52,439 bases of DNA from Spirochaetales bacterium (GTDB lineage: Bacteria; Spirochaetota; Spirochaetia; SZUA-6; RPPD01). A program made the translations under genes and the position numbers. This document shows positions 25,837 to 34,132 of this stretch, in pieces. Each line of letters begins with the position of its first letter. The stretch's first letter is position 1. A model generated the notes under the pieces. It was not told the origin of the DNA, searched no databases, and saw nothing but the letters and a program-made list of their open reading frames with translations. The DNA lies in contig JAFGJO010000048.1 of the NCBI GenBank assembly GCA_016929065.1, positions 1 through 52,439 of the forward strand, read 5' to 3'.

Positions 25837-26055
25837 TTACTGTGCCTTAAAAATATCCTGTTTTATATTTCTGAGACTTGATCGAACCTGCATTGTTGCC
25901 GAACAGCATTGCGGTATTTTTTTTATCTCACGGCCGCAGATGTCGCAAAAAAAAGAAGTGCCATCAAACTCCATTTCCTTTCCGCAGCAGACAGGCAGAT
26001 TTTCTTCCCTCTTGCAATGCTCGCAGAAAAGAACCTGTTCACGGAAACAGGCCAT
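25837..26055 (-). CDS. Small zinc-ribbon-like protein
   Basis: The 72-residue protein has eight cysteines in pairs: CEHC (11-14), CC (23-24), CDIC (37-40) and CC (50-51). This pattern suggests one or two structural metal sites. MEFDGTSFFCDICGRE resembles rubredoxin/zinc-ribbon knuckles. The start ATG 26055 is preceded by GAGGGGGGATC. It is 3 bp from prs and surely co-transcribed. The family is not recognised; a regulatory or RNA/DNA-binding role is conjecture. Confidence 0.75.
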   Translation of the reverse strand: MACFREQVLFCEHCKREENLPVCCGKEMEFDGTSFFCDICGREIKKIPQCCSATMQVRSSLRNIKQDIFKAQ

Positions 26056-26203
26056 TGTGATCCCCCCTCAGGTTGATTATTTATTATTGTACAAGGTCAC
26101 TCGCTGCGACATTTCCGGATTTTGAACTTTTATTCGCAACAGGTGTACTGCACTGAACAATTCAACATCACATCTATGGTTATGGATTAAAATAGTATTC
26201 TTT

Positions 26204-26288
26204 TTTGTTCGCGGTAACACTCTCATTGAACAGAAATCATTTCCTGTCCAGTGATTACAGAACTCACAAATTTCAATTACCGAACAAA
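26204..26288. repeat. Imperfect intergenic palindrome
   Basis: TTTGTTCGCGGTAA (26204-26217) and TTACCGAACAAA (26277-26288) are inverted copies apart from a 2-base bulge (CG). The interior contains a second weaker inverted match (AGAAATCA with TGATTACA). It fills the 290-bp gap between the zinc-ribbon gene and argH. Otherwise I see no gene there. Confidence 0.5.
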
Positions 26289-26345
26289 TGACAGGGGAAT
26301 CCTACAATAAAACAGGAAGTCCGTCAAGGCAAGGGCTGGTGATGA

Positions 26346-27722
26346 CTATTCGTCGATTGAAAAAAGAGCAGGACGAAAACCCATCAGGCTGGTGAAACCG
26401 TCTTCGATTCTTTTCTGCTTCTGCACAAAATCCAGTTTCAGGGCTTCGAGCTGTTTTCGCGCACAATCAAGGCCAAGGTTTCCGGTCGCGCCGGTATGCG
26501 TCTTTGCCTGCAGTGCCTCCACCGGATCCATGGACGACAGTGTATCAAGATTCAGGCCGACTTCCTTGTATGCATCCCGAAACGGCATCCCTTGAGCAAC
26601 CAGCTCCAATGCCCTGTCTGTTGCATAAATCTCGGGGATAAACCCTGCTTTCAGTTTTTCTTCATTCACCCCGAGTTTGGTCACTGTCAGCGTCATCACC
26701 CTGATGCAGTCAAGAGCAGTGTGCATGCCCCGCAGAAACGCGCCCTTCGTCTCCTGAAAATCACGGTTATACCCGGACGGCAGCGCCTTGATAATTCCTT
26801 TTATCTGGAGCACGGACGCGGAAACCGTTGCGGATTTTGCCCGGATAAGTTCAAGCCCGCATGGATTTTTCTTTTGCGGCATGATGCTCGAACCCGAACA
26901 GAGCTCTGCCGGGATCACAAAGTAGCGGAACTCCGGCATTGAAAACAGAATCAGGTCCTGCGCCATCTTGCTCAAGGAAAGGACGATCTGTTCCACGGAA
27001 TCCAAAACAATGGATTCGATTTTTCCACGGGTATTGTTGACATACAAAACATTATTCTGCAGCTTTTCAAATCCCAGGGAATCGCTCACCATTTCACGGT
27101 TCAGGGGAATGGGGACACCGTAACTGGCTGCAGAACCCAGCGGACACATATCATTGAGACGATACGCAGCGAAGACAAGGGAAAGATCATCGATGAGTTC
27201 CTCTGCGAATGCGCCGGCCCACAGCCCGACGGATGACGGCATGGCAATCTGCATGTGCGTCCGCCCCGGCATCGGGACATTTTTATTTTTTTCTGCAAAC
27301 GCAATACAGGCTTCAACCAGATTAAATGTCCGGGCAATCAGCTCAAGAAGCAGATCACGTGTATACAGACGCACCGCGGCGATAATCTGGTCGTTTCTGG
27401 AGCGGCCGGTATGAATCTTTTTCCCCGCATCGCCGAGCTTCTCGACAAGGCGGTTTTCAATAGCGGTGTGGCAGTCCTCATCAGAGACAGTAATGGTGAA
27501 GGATTTTTTTCTGTTGTCTTCGATAATATTGAGAAGTTCGTTTTTTAAGGCCGAATATTCGTCGTTGGAGATGATATTGATAGAAGAAAGCATCGCCGCG
27601 TGTGCGATTGAACCGACACAGTCAGCGGCGATGAGATTTTTATCAAGAAGATAGTCCTCCCCCACAGTAAACCGTTCGATGAGAGTATTTAGATCATAAT
27701 CTTTCTGCCACAGTTTGGCCAC
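26346..27722 (-). CDS. argH: Argininosuccinate lyase
   Basis: ArgH splits argininosuccinate into arginine and fumarate, the last step of arginine synthesis. The signature GSSIMPQKKNP (about 275-285) is the fumarase/lyase superfamily loop with the catalytic Ser. Other conserved segments are HTGRSRNDQI (about 98-107) and MPGRTHMQIAMP (about 148-159). The 458-residue length is standard. It starts 3 bp after argG and is clearly in the same operon. Confidence 0.97.
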   Translation of the reverse strand: MAKLWQKDYDLNTLIERFTVGEDYLLDKNLIAADCVGSIAHAAMLSSINIISNDEYSALKNELLNIIEDNRKKSFTITVSDEDCHTAIENRLVEKLGDAGKKIHTGRSRNDQIIAAVRLYTRDLLLELIARTFNLVEACIAFAEKNKNVPMPGRTHMQIAMPSSVGLWAGAFAEELIDDLSLVFAAYRLNDMCPLGSAASYGVPIPLNREMVSDSLGFEKLQNNVLYVNNTRGKIESIVLDSVEQIVLSLSKMAQDLILFSMPEFRYFVIPAELCSGSSIMPQKKNPCGLELIRAKSATVSASVLQIKGIIKALPSGYNRDFQETKGAFLRGMHTALDCIRVMTLTVTKLGVNEEKLKAGFIPEIYATDRALELVAQGMPFRDAYKEVGLNLDTLSSMDPVEALQAKTHTGATGNLGLDCARKQLEALKLDFVQKQKRIEDGFTSLMGFRPALFSIDE

Positions 27723-27725
27723 GTC

Positions 27726-28979
27726 TTATTTTCCGTCCTTCAATTTCTGGTTTCGTTTTGCAAGAATCTCAAACGGCAGCCCGCGGACTTTTGCGGCATT
27801 CGCACACCATCGCTGGTCAAACCCCTCTGCCTTGATTGAACGGATTTCCGGATAAAAAAGCGATGAATGCGGGCGGTCACGGCCGACAATCGTCATGCTT
27901 CCCTTGTACAGCTTCATCTTCACCTTGCCGTATACTGCCTTCTGGCTCTGTTCGATAAAAGCATCAAGGTCAGCTTTGAGCGGGTGGAACCATTCTCCAT
28001 GGTAGACCATGTACGCCCATTTTGCATCGATCATCTTTTTAAACTGGCGTTCTTCCTTTGAAAGACACGCACCTTCGATATCAATTTTGGCCTTGAGCAC
28101 GAGCTGTGCAGCGGGTGCTTCGTAAATTTCCCGGCTCTTTAAATCCATTATACCGTCTTCAAATACATCGATCAATCCGATCCCGTTTCTTCCTGCCATT
28201 TTGTTTAATAAAGGAATACTTTCAGCAAGCTGCATTTTCTTGCCATCTACCGCAGTAAGCACTCCAGCCTCGAACTCAAGTTCGACAATCTCGGCCTTGT
28301 CCCGGGCTTTTTCCGGCGGAATATGCCACATCCAGATACTGTCAGCAATTTCCTGATTCAAATCCACTGCCCCCGAAGCAATCGACCGGCACCACATGGT
28401 TTTGTCGTCTCCGCCGACAATAAATTCATCGACCGGCACACCCCACTCCTTGCAGAGTTCAAGCTCCTGCTGGCGGGTCAAATCAAAATCACGGACAGGA
28501 ACAAGAATTTCCAGTTCCGGAGCAAAATATTTGAATACATTGTGCATTCTGTATTGGTCGTTTCCGCGTCCGGTGGAGCCTTCCAGGATGCTGTCGCACC
28601 CCAGTTCCCGGGCTTTTTTGGCAACAATCCGTGCGATGAGCTGACGGGTCATGGACGTCGACACAGGATAGCCGTTATAGTCTGAATTTGCCCAAATGGC
28701 CTTTTTCAGCCATGTTTCGGTGAACTCTTCACGGGCATCAAGGACAATGGGGTCGAGTTTAAGTTTGATCGCACGATCGCGCCCCATTTTGATTTCTTCT
28801 TCGCCCTGCCCCACGTCAACGTTTATTGCGACAATTTCATCAACATTATAAACACGACGGAGCAGCTCTATGCCAAGAGTGGAGTCGAGCCCCCCGGAAA
28901 ATGCAATGGCACATTTTTTTACTTTGGGAATTGGTGTTTCAGCAATTTTTTTAAGGATATCATCAATTTTCTGGTCCAT
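27726..28979 (-). CDS. argG: Argininosuccinate synthase
   Basis: ArgG joins citrulline and aspartate using ATP. The PP-loop is AFSGGLDSTLGIE (about 27-39), where most homologues have SGGLDTS. EGSTGRGNDQYR (about 128-139) is the aspartate/citrulline loop, a variant of the usual GCTGKGNDQ. The downstream RDRPHSSLFYPEIRS is less typical, so this is a diverged branch of the family. At 417 residues the length is normal. A strong ribosome binding site (AAGGAAGGA) and a TTGACA/TATTCT promoter precede it. No other arg genes are in the window. Confidence 0.93.
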   Translation of the reverse strand: MDQKIDDILKKIAETPIPKVKKCAIAFSGGLDSTLGIELLRRVYNVDEIVAINVDVGQGEEEIKMGRDRAIKLKLDPIVLDAREEFTETWLKKAIWANSDYNGYPVSTSMTRQLIARIVAKKARELGCDSILEGSTGRGNDQYRMHNVFKYFAPELEILVPVRDFDLTRQQELELCKEWGVPVDEFIVGGDDKTMWCRSIASGAVDLNQEIADSIWMWHIPPEKARDKAEIVELEFEAGVLTAVDGKKMQLAESIPLLNKMAGRNGIGLIDVFEDGIMDLKSREIYEAPAAQLVLKAKIDIEGACLSKEERQFKKMIDAKWAYMVYHGEWFHPLKADLDAFIEQSQKAVYGKVKMKLYKGSMTIVGRDRPHSSLFYPEIRSIKAEGFDQRWCANAAKVRGLPFEILAKRNQKLKDGK

Positions 28980-29016
28980 AGCTGCTGTCCTTCCTTATAT
29001 TTTTGAGAGAACAACC

Positions 29017-29046
29017 AGAATAACGTAAAGCCATATATCGTGTCAA
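29017..29046 (-). promoter_or_regulatory. Promoter of argGH
   Basis: On the minus strand TTGACA (29041-29046) and TATTCT (29017-29022) are 18 bp apart. The start near 29010 leaves a leader of about 30 nt. I see no ARG-box-like operator. Confidence 0.7.
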
Positions 29047-29151
29047 TTAAATTATTTAAAAAAATGTCTCAGACGCAGACCGAAGATCTGTTTTCACAAT
29101 GCGTTTTTTCACAAACCGATTGTCTTTTTTTTTGATTTCGAATACAACAAT

Positions 29152-29175
29152 AGTACATTGTCATATAAATGTACT
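29152..29175. promoter_or_regulatory. Operator-like palindrome upstream of rpiA
   Basis: AGTACATT (29152-29159) and AATGTACT (29168-29175) are perfect inverted copies around 8 bp. A -10-like TATAAA (29164-29169) lies inside it, 45 bp before the rpiA ATG. Its position over the probable promoter fits a repressor site. The ssrA leader carries a related ATGTACAT motif. Confidence 0.45.
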
Positions 29176-29213
29176 GAAAATCCCGTAAATGTCACAACAG
29201 CGAGGAAGACGAT

Positions 29214-29912
29214 ATGGATATATCAGAATTAAAGAAGCAGATTGCATATAAAGCGGTTGATACACTTGTCCATGACAACATGAAACTGGGGCTTGGAACC
29301 GGTTCCACAGCAGTCTGGATCGCCCACCGAATTGGCGAACTGCTAACAGCGAAAAAACTGAATAACATCATCGCAGTCCCCACAAGCCTGCAGACACAGC
29401 TTGAGTGCGAAGCAATCGGCATTCCGGTTCGAAGCCTGCGCGACCCGTTTTTACAGGGAAAACTCGATTTGACCATTGACGGTGCAGATGAAATCGATTC
29501 CCGGCGCCGGCTGATCAAAGGCGGAGGCGGCGCTTTACTGCGGGAAAAAATATGCGCGTATGCTTCCCAGGCGTTCGCCATAGTTGCCGATGAATCCAAA
29601 CTGGTTTCAACACTGGGAGCGGTATTCGCGGTTCCAGTCGAGGTGATTCCCGAAGCCCTGTATATTGTCCGGAAAAAGATAGAGAAGCTGGGGGGAAAAC
29701 CGCTTCTCCGCATGGGACAGAAAATTGCAGGCCCTGTCCTGACAGAACATGGCCATATGATCCTGGATGTTGCCTTTGGCGGAATTGATGATCCACGTGC
29801 ACTCGAAGGAAACCTGAAATCAATCCCTGGCGTTGTGGAAAGCGGTATTTTTACCTGCCCGGTCACCTGCATCGTGATTGGCAGAACCAGCGGGGAAATA
29901 GAGGTACTGTAA
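29214..29912 (+). CDS. rpiA: Ribose-5-phosphate isomerase A
   Basis: RpiA interconverts ribulose 5-phosphate and ribose 5-phosphate in the pentose phosphate pathway. Signatures are GLGTGSTAVW (about 26-35), DGADEID (about 90-96) with the catalytic Asp/Glu region, and KGGGGALLREKI (about 102-113). The 232-residue length is normal. The gene is divergent from argG and has a palindrome over its likely promoter. It may supply ribose 5-phosphate to the nearby prs product. Confidence 0.97.
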   Translation: MDISELKKQIAYKAVDTLVHDNMKLGLGTGSTAVWIAHRIGELLTAKKLNNIIAVPTSLQTQLECEAIGIPVRSLRDPFLQGKLDLTIDGADEIDSRRRLIKGGGGALLREKICAYASQAFAIVADESKLVSTLGAVFAVPVEVIPEALYIVRKKIEKLGGKPLLRMGQKIAGPVLTEHGHMILDVAFGGIDDPRALEGNLKSIPGVVESGIFTCPVTCIVIGRTSGEIEVL

Positions 29913-30150
29913 CTGTTCCTCCTTTCATGGTAAAAATGTCCGGGAGCCTAACAACCATACCCAATCTGCTGTCCCTGTTTCCATTTCAGATAATGAATGA
30001 ATATTGTATGGATTTTTCCCAAAACTCTGCTTATACTTGTTACAGTAGATAAAAGCATGTTTTTTTATGAATCTTTTGGTTCATCAGCTTAAAAATATGC
30101 CGATAGTAGTGATAACTGCAGGTTTTTTACAATTCAAGGAAGGAATGATC

Positions 30151-32907
30151 GTGACGGGTCTGTATAAAAAGGCATTACAATTATTGAGCGGCGGAACAGA
30201 GGCTGACGACACGACATACACCGATCTCATCGAAAGCAATGGTGAATCCGGAATTTCCCCGGAAGACCAGAAAGATATTATAAAAAGCATCAACTCCATG
30301 GTTCAAAAAACCAAAATCAAGGTGACCCCGGACCTGTTTAAAATAAAAGCCCGGAAAACCGGCGTGGTTTTTCCGCTCATCATCAATATTGCCGCGGTCA
30401 TCATCCTGATTTGCACGGTTTTCGGCCTGTACCTTTTCTTTCAGAAAAGCGATGCAGAGATGATTTCTTCGAAGGGATCACTCGATACAACCTCCAATAT
30501 CATTATCCAACAGTTAAAAAAACAGGCACAGGACGAATTAAACCGGCTGAATGCGGAAAAGTCGGCAATCGAGCAAAGTCTTGCGTCGGTCAATGAAAAT
30601 TTGCAGAATCTGCAGAACAACATGAATGCCGAAATCGACAACCGCGTCAAGGCGCTGCAGGACCAGATAAATCTTGAAATGGATGCGGAACGCAGACGGC
30701 TTTTGGCTGCTGGGGTCTCACAGGCCGATATCGACCGGCAGCTCGAACAGCTCCGTTCCGAGAAGGACGCCCAGCTTGAAGCCCAAATGGCTGCTATCCG
30801 GCGGGCGGCAGAAGCAGAACGCAAAAAACAGGAAGAACAGCTTCTTGTACAGCGCAGCCAGTTCAACCAGGCCCTTGCCCAGGCGAACAACGACCTTGTT
30901 GCGACCGAAGAAAAATATTCCCTGGAACTCAAGCGTCAGGAACAGACGATTCTCGTGGCCGAACAAAAGATACAGGAATTGTCACAGCAGCGGGAAAAAT
31001 TTGCACTGATCAATGAACAGATCATCGGGTATTACAAACTTGTTCAAAATGATATTGTCGGGAACAAATTTGATATCGCCCAAATTCATCTTGATGAACT
31101 GAACGGATATCTTGCAGGCCCCGCAGTCATGAGCGTCCCCGATATCGCCAGACGCTATGACGTTGAACTGTTTGTCATCAAAAGCCTGAAAGACCTCGTG
31201 ACCAGCCAGAAAAACAAAACATCTCCCCAGACAAATACAATTATAACCCAGGCGGAAGCCATTACAGAAATACGCACCCATGTTCTTGATGCCGAGGCGG
31301 CATTCCGCTCAGGCAATAAAAAAAAGGCCGACGAGGAATATCTGAAAGCCCTGCAGCTGATCCCCGAAATCAATCAGAGCCACACCTATTTTATTGAACA
31401 GTTAAAAGATGTTGAACGGTTCAGGACAACCCAGGTTGACAAACTTCTGGCGACTGCACAGGCCGCCTATAATGCAAAACAATATGCACAGGCACTCACT
31501 ACATACGGACGCGTACTGGGATACCTCCCCTCTTCACAGGCGACAAATGACATTGTCAACCAGATCAGCACTGCCGGATACATGGTTGAATCGGCCTCAG
31601 CAGCCGCTACTTTAAAACCGTCTCCTGAACCGGCAACTGTCTCCACGGCTCCGGTTAATTCCGCGGAAGCCGGCCGCATTATCGCGCAGGCAAACACCCA
31701 GGCAAACAACAAACAGTATGATGCTGCCATTCAGTCATATCTGTCGGTCATCACCGGATATCCACAATCAACCCAGGTGCAGGAAGCAGTAAAAGGGATT
31801 GATGTTGCGCTCCAGGGGAAAAACAAAGAGGCAAGCGAACGGATTGAGGCAACTACTGCTCCTTCTGCTGATTTAAAAGTATATCAACAGGAAATTGCCG
31901 CGTTAAAAAAGCAGGTACAGGAATATGAAACGAGAATATATGATATTGAATCGGGTTCTTCTGCTTCGTCAGAACAGCATGCAGCAGAAATTGCAGCACT
32001 CAGGAGAACAATCAGCGAAAAAGAATCCGAGATATCAGATTTGAAAAAACAATCAACGATGGGCACAGAAGAATTAACCAGTGAAATTGCAGCCCTGAAA
32101 CAGCAGATAAAAACAAAAGAAACCGAAATTGCCACACTCAACGATTCTGCAAAAGTCGAACGGGAAACGCGAACCGTCGAAATTGCCGGGTTAAAAAAGG
32201 ATATCAGCCAGAAAGAAACTGAAATCACAGAGCTTAACCGTGCCAGTGAAAAAAAGATAGAAAAATACGAACAGGAGATTGCCGCCCTGAAAAAAACCCT
32301 TGATGCGGGAAAAGACGAAAAGCAGGCAACCATTAATAACCAGAAAGAAAGAATATCAAAACTGGAAGCGTTTAACGCTGACCTCCAGGAGCAGATCACT
32401 GCATTAAACGCATCAATAACTGCAAACACGGCAGAAATCGGCAAATTGAAGGTCGATGGAGCCTCTCTTCAGGAATTACTGGAAAAAGAACAGGGCCGGC
32501 GTTCAGCAGTCGAGACCGAAATAGAGGAACTTAAAATTGCCTATTCAGATTACATTGCAGTCCGTGAAGCATATTCCGATTATGCCCGCAGGGAGACTGC
32601 AGTGATAAAAACCGGATCACTTGAGGAACTCGCAATTGGAAAATCGTATCTTGATTCATTTTTGGCATCGGAATCCCTTGGGGTGACCTTTCCCGGGCTT
32701 TTGGACCGAATCAAGCGCTATGATAATGCATTTGAACAGGCAGGCAGAACCGCTGCGATCAGCGATATGCTCGATATTATTGAAGCAATGAACAAGATGC
32801 CGGCCATTGCGCAGCGCATACAATACATCGATGCCCGGCTGAAAGAAAATGATGATGAACTGTTCGGGGTTCTGCTGCGAAGCCTTCGGGCACTTGTCCA
32901 GAAATAA
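30151..32907 (+). CDS. Membrane-anchored coiled-coil/TPR protein
   Basis: I prefer the GTG at 30151 (VTGLYKKALQLLSGG, 918 residues), because AAGGAAGG sits at ideal distance and the upstream ATG at 30067 has none. One transmembrane helix (about 74-98, PLIINIAAVIILICTVFGLY) follows a cytoplasmic segment of about 70 residues. Then come a long coiled coil (about 110-300), TPR-like repeats around 405-440, 465-500 and 530-560, and an exact 32-residue coiled-coil repeat unit (see the repeat at 31891). The C-terminus is helical. The topology suggests a periplasmic rod, perhaps linking inner membrane and cell wall or flagella. No enzyme motif is visible. Confidence 0.82.
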   Translation: MTGLYKKALQLLSGGTEADDTTYTDLIESNGESGISPEDQKDIIKSINSMVQKTKIKVTPDLFKIKARKTGVVFPLIINIAAVIILICTVFGLYLFFQKSDAEMISSKGSLDTTSNIIIQQLKKQAQDELNRLNAEKSAIEQSLASVNENLQNLQNNMNAEIDNRVKALQDQINLEMDAERRRLLAAGVSQADIDRQLEQLRSEKDAQLEAQMAAIRRAAEAERKKQEEQLLVQRSQFNQALAQANNDLVATEEKYSLELKRQEQTILVAEQKIQELSQQREKFALINEQIIGYYKLVQNDIVGNKFDIAQIHLDELNGYLAGPAVMSVPDIARRYDVELFVIKSLKDLVTSQKNKTSPQTNTIITQAEAITEIRTHVLDAEAAFRSGNKKKADEEYLKALQLIPEINQSHTYFIEQLKDVERFRTTQVDKLLATAQAAYNAKQYAQALTTYGRVLGYLPSSQATNDIVNQISTAGYMVESASAAATLKPSPEPATVSTAPVNSAEAGRIIAQANTQANNKQYDAAIQSYLSVITGYPQSTQVQEAVKGIDVALQGKNKEASERIEATTAPSADLKVYQQEIAALKKQVQEYETRIYDIESGSSASSEQHAAEIAALRRTISEKESEISDLKKQSTMGTEELTSEIAALKQQIKTKETEIATLNDSAKVERETRTVEIAGLKKDISQKETEITELNRASEKKIEKYEQEIAALKKTLDAGKDEKQATINNQKERISKLEAFNADLQEQITALNASITANTAEIGKLKVDGASLQELLEKEQGRRSAVETEIEELKIAYSDYIAVREAYSDYARRETAVIKTGSLEELAIGKSYLDSFLASESLGVTFPGLLDRIKRYDNAFEQAGRTAAISDMLDIIEAMNKMPAIAQRIQYIDARLKENDDELFGVLLRSLRALVQK
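31891..32370 (+). repeat. Five exact-length 96-bp coding repeats
   Basis: Within the coiled-coil gene the phrase EIA(A/G)L recurs at codons beginning 31891, 31987, 32083, 32179 and 32275, exactly 96 bp (32 residues) apart. The unit reads roughly EIAALKxxIxxKExEIxxL followed by a variable linker. Thirty-two residues equals three heptads plus one hendecad, so the coiled coil would keep register across units. Nucleotide identity is lower than protein identity, so the duplications are old. Confidence 0.85.
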
Positions 32908-32943
32908 CCATTAATTTCAATCCATTTTACAATAACACCACAA

Positions 32944-33078
32944 TCATTTACGAAACAATAAGATAGACAGTAAAACCTCCGAGTTTTGCGGCTCCAGGAA
33001 AGCGATGCCTTTGTCTTCCGGCACACGACCGTTTACTGTACCGGAGTACCGGACAGCCTTATGCTGAAAGAAAACCAT
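32944..33078 (-). CDS. Candidate short ORF coupled to the upstream lipoprotein
   Basis: A 44-codon frame starts MVFFQHKAVRYSG and overlaps the lipoprotein stop as TGATG. The codon pattern in the middle (VPEDKGIAFLEPQNSE) looks more protein-like than chance, with G or C at most third positions. No strong ribosome binding site is present, so expression would depend on coupling. It could also be the remnant of a longer C-terminus lost by a frameshift. Confidence 0.35.
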   Translation of the reverse strand: MVFFQHKAVRYSGTVNGRVPEDKGIAFLEPQNSEVLLSILLFRK

Positions 33079-34118
33079 CATTGCCACCAGTTTTTTACCT
33101 TGAATATTTTTTGTGTTTTTGGATCATAGATATAATAAAAACCGGTGCTGCCGTAATCATACACTACATCGGTAAAACGCCCCTCATAATTTGTCTGCGC
33201 GATGACAATGGAATCCCAGCCAAGCAGATACAAATTCCCATTGTATTTACTTCGAAAAATAATTCCTTCATCAACTGCATGCGCATCCTCCCAGGTATCT
33301 CCCAGTGCAAATACTGGATACACAGGCGTATTGGAAACAAGAAAGGGAATGGAATCAAATTCGTTGTCTCCATTCAACCGAATTGCCCAGCTTCGAAAAT
33401 CATTCCCGTCCCAGTCCTCCCGGTGCAGGATGATTGCAGTGAACGCGTACCCCCCGCCTGCAGCTTTAAAAGACCGGGCAAAAGATACGCGCAGGTTATA
33501 ATAATTAAAATGCATTGTCACTGCGCCGCCTGAAGGAGCAGTAGCAAAATTATCCCAGTAATGATACTCCAGATCGGTCATATCCCAATCCCTGAAAAAA
33601 ACATCCTGCATATCCGGAGCGCCTGCTGGTCCAAAGTTCAATTCCGCGCCGTATCCATTTTGATAATACCCGCCTCCGGGGGGTTGGACAATCTGCATGA
33701 TAGCTGGTGCCGCAAGTAAAATATCAATCGCAAGATTCCCCACAACAAAAAAACCGTCTCTACTCACAAAAAATCTTCTGCCAATACGCTCGATGGTATC
33801 ATCTGGAACACTCAAATTGGCGTCAGAATCCCAATACAGCGAAAGGTCATCACGAAAAATCATGAGACGCTGCCTGCCGGTATATTTCCGCATGACCAGA
33901 AATACATATTCGGCATTTCCATCATACAATGCTCCAAGTGCGTATTCCTGAACCTCATTATCATCGACAAATGATGTACCGGAAGAAAGGTTTTTCATGA
34001 TTTCAACATCATTCAAATATGAGGGAAAAAATGAAAGATTGAACGGATCGCATGAAACAAGAAACAGAGACAGGAAAATAACAGCTATGGAAATTATTAC
34101 TGTATACCACACCCTCAT
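33078..34118 (-). CDS. Lipoprotein, paralogue 1 of 2
   Basis: The 346-residue protein has a lipoprotein signal: hydrophobic residues 7-20, then LVSC with Cys23 as the lipidation site. The mature part begins CDPFNLSFFPSYLNDVEIMKNL. It is rich in Tyr/Phe/Trp and Asp with beta-like patterns, and ends KIFKVKNWWQ. The next gene upstream has a matching plan (CDEAYLDLFPRFIADISQLKDM at the start, TTPWWQ near the end), so the two are tandem paralogues. Both follow an outer-membrane protein gene by a few bases. Surface location or complex formation with the barrel is inferred. Confidence 0.82.
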   Translation of the reverse strand: MRVWYTVIISIAVIFLSLFLVSCDPFNLSFFPSYLNDVEIMKNLSSGTSFVDDNEVQEYALGALYDGNAEYVFLVMRKYTGRQRLMIFRDDLSLYWDSDANLSVPDDTIERIGRRFFVSRDGFFVVGNLAIDILLAAPAIMQIVQPPGGGYYQNGYGAELNFGPAGAPDMQDVFFRDWDMTDLEYHYWDNFATAPSGGAVTMHFNYYNLRVSFARSFKAAGGGYAFTAIILHREDWDGNDFRSWAIRLNGDNEFDSIPFLVSNTPVYPVFALGDTWEDAHAVDEGIIFRSKYNGNLYLLGWDSIVIAQTNYEGRFTDVVYDYGSTGFYYIYDPKTQKIFKVKNWWQ

Positions 34119-34132
34119 ATGCCTCTCCTTTT

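Noticed and set aside
32965-33050. Possible cyclic-di-GMP riboswitch, from a GCAAA-like arrangement on the minus strand and ACAGTAAA/TTTACTGT ends
   Set aside because: The internal stems do not pair well, and nothing downstream would be regulated. The same bases read better as the short coding frame.
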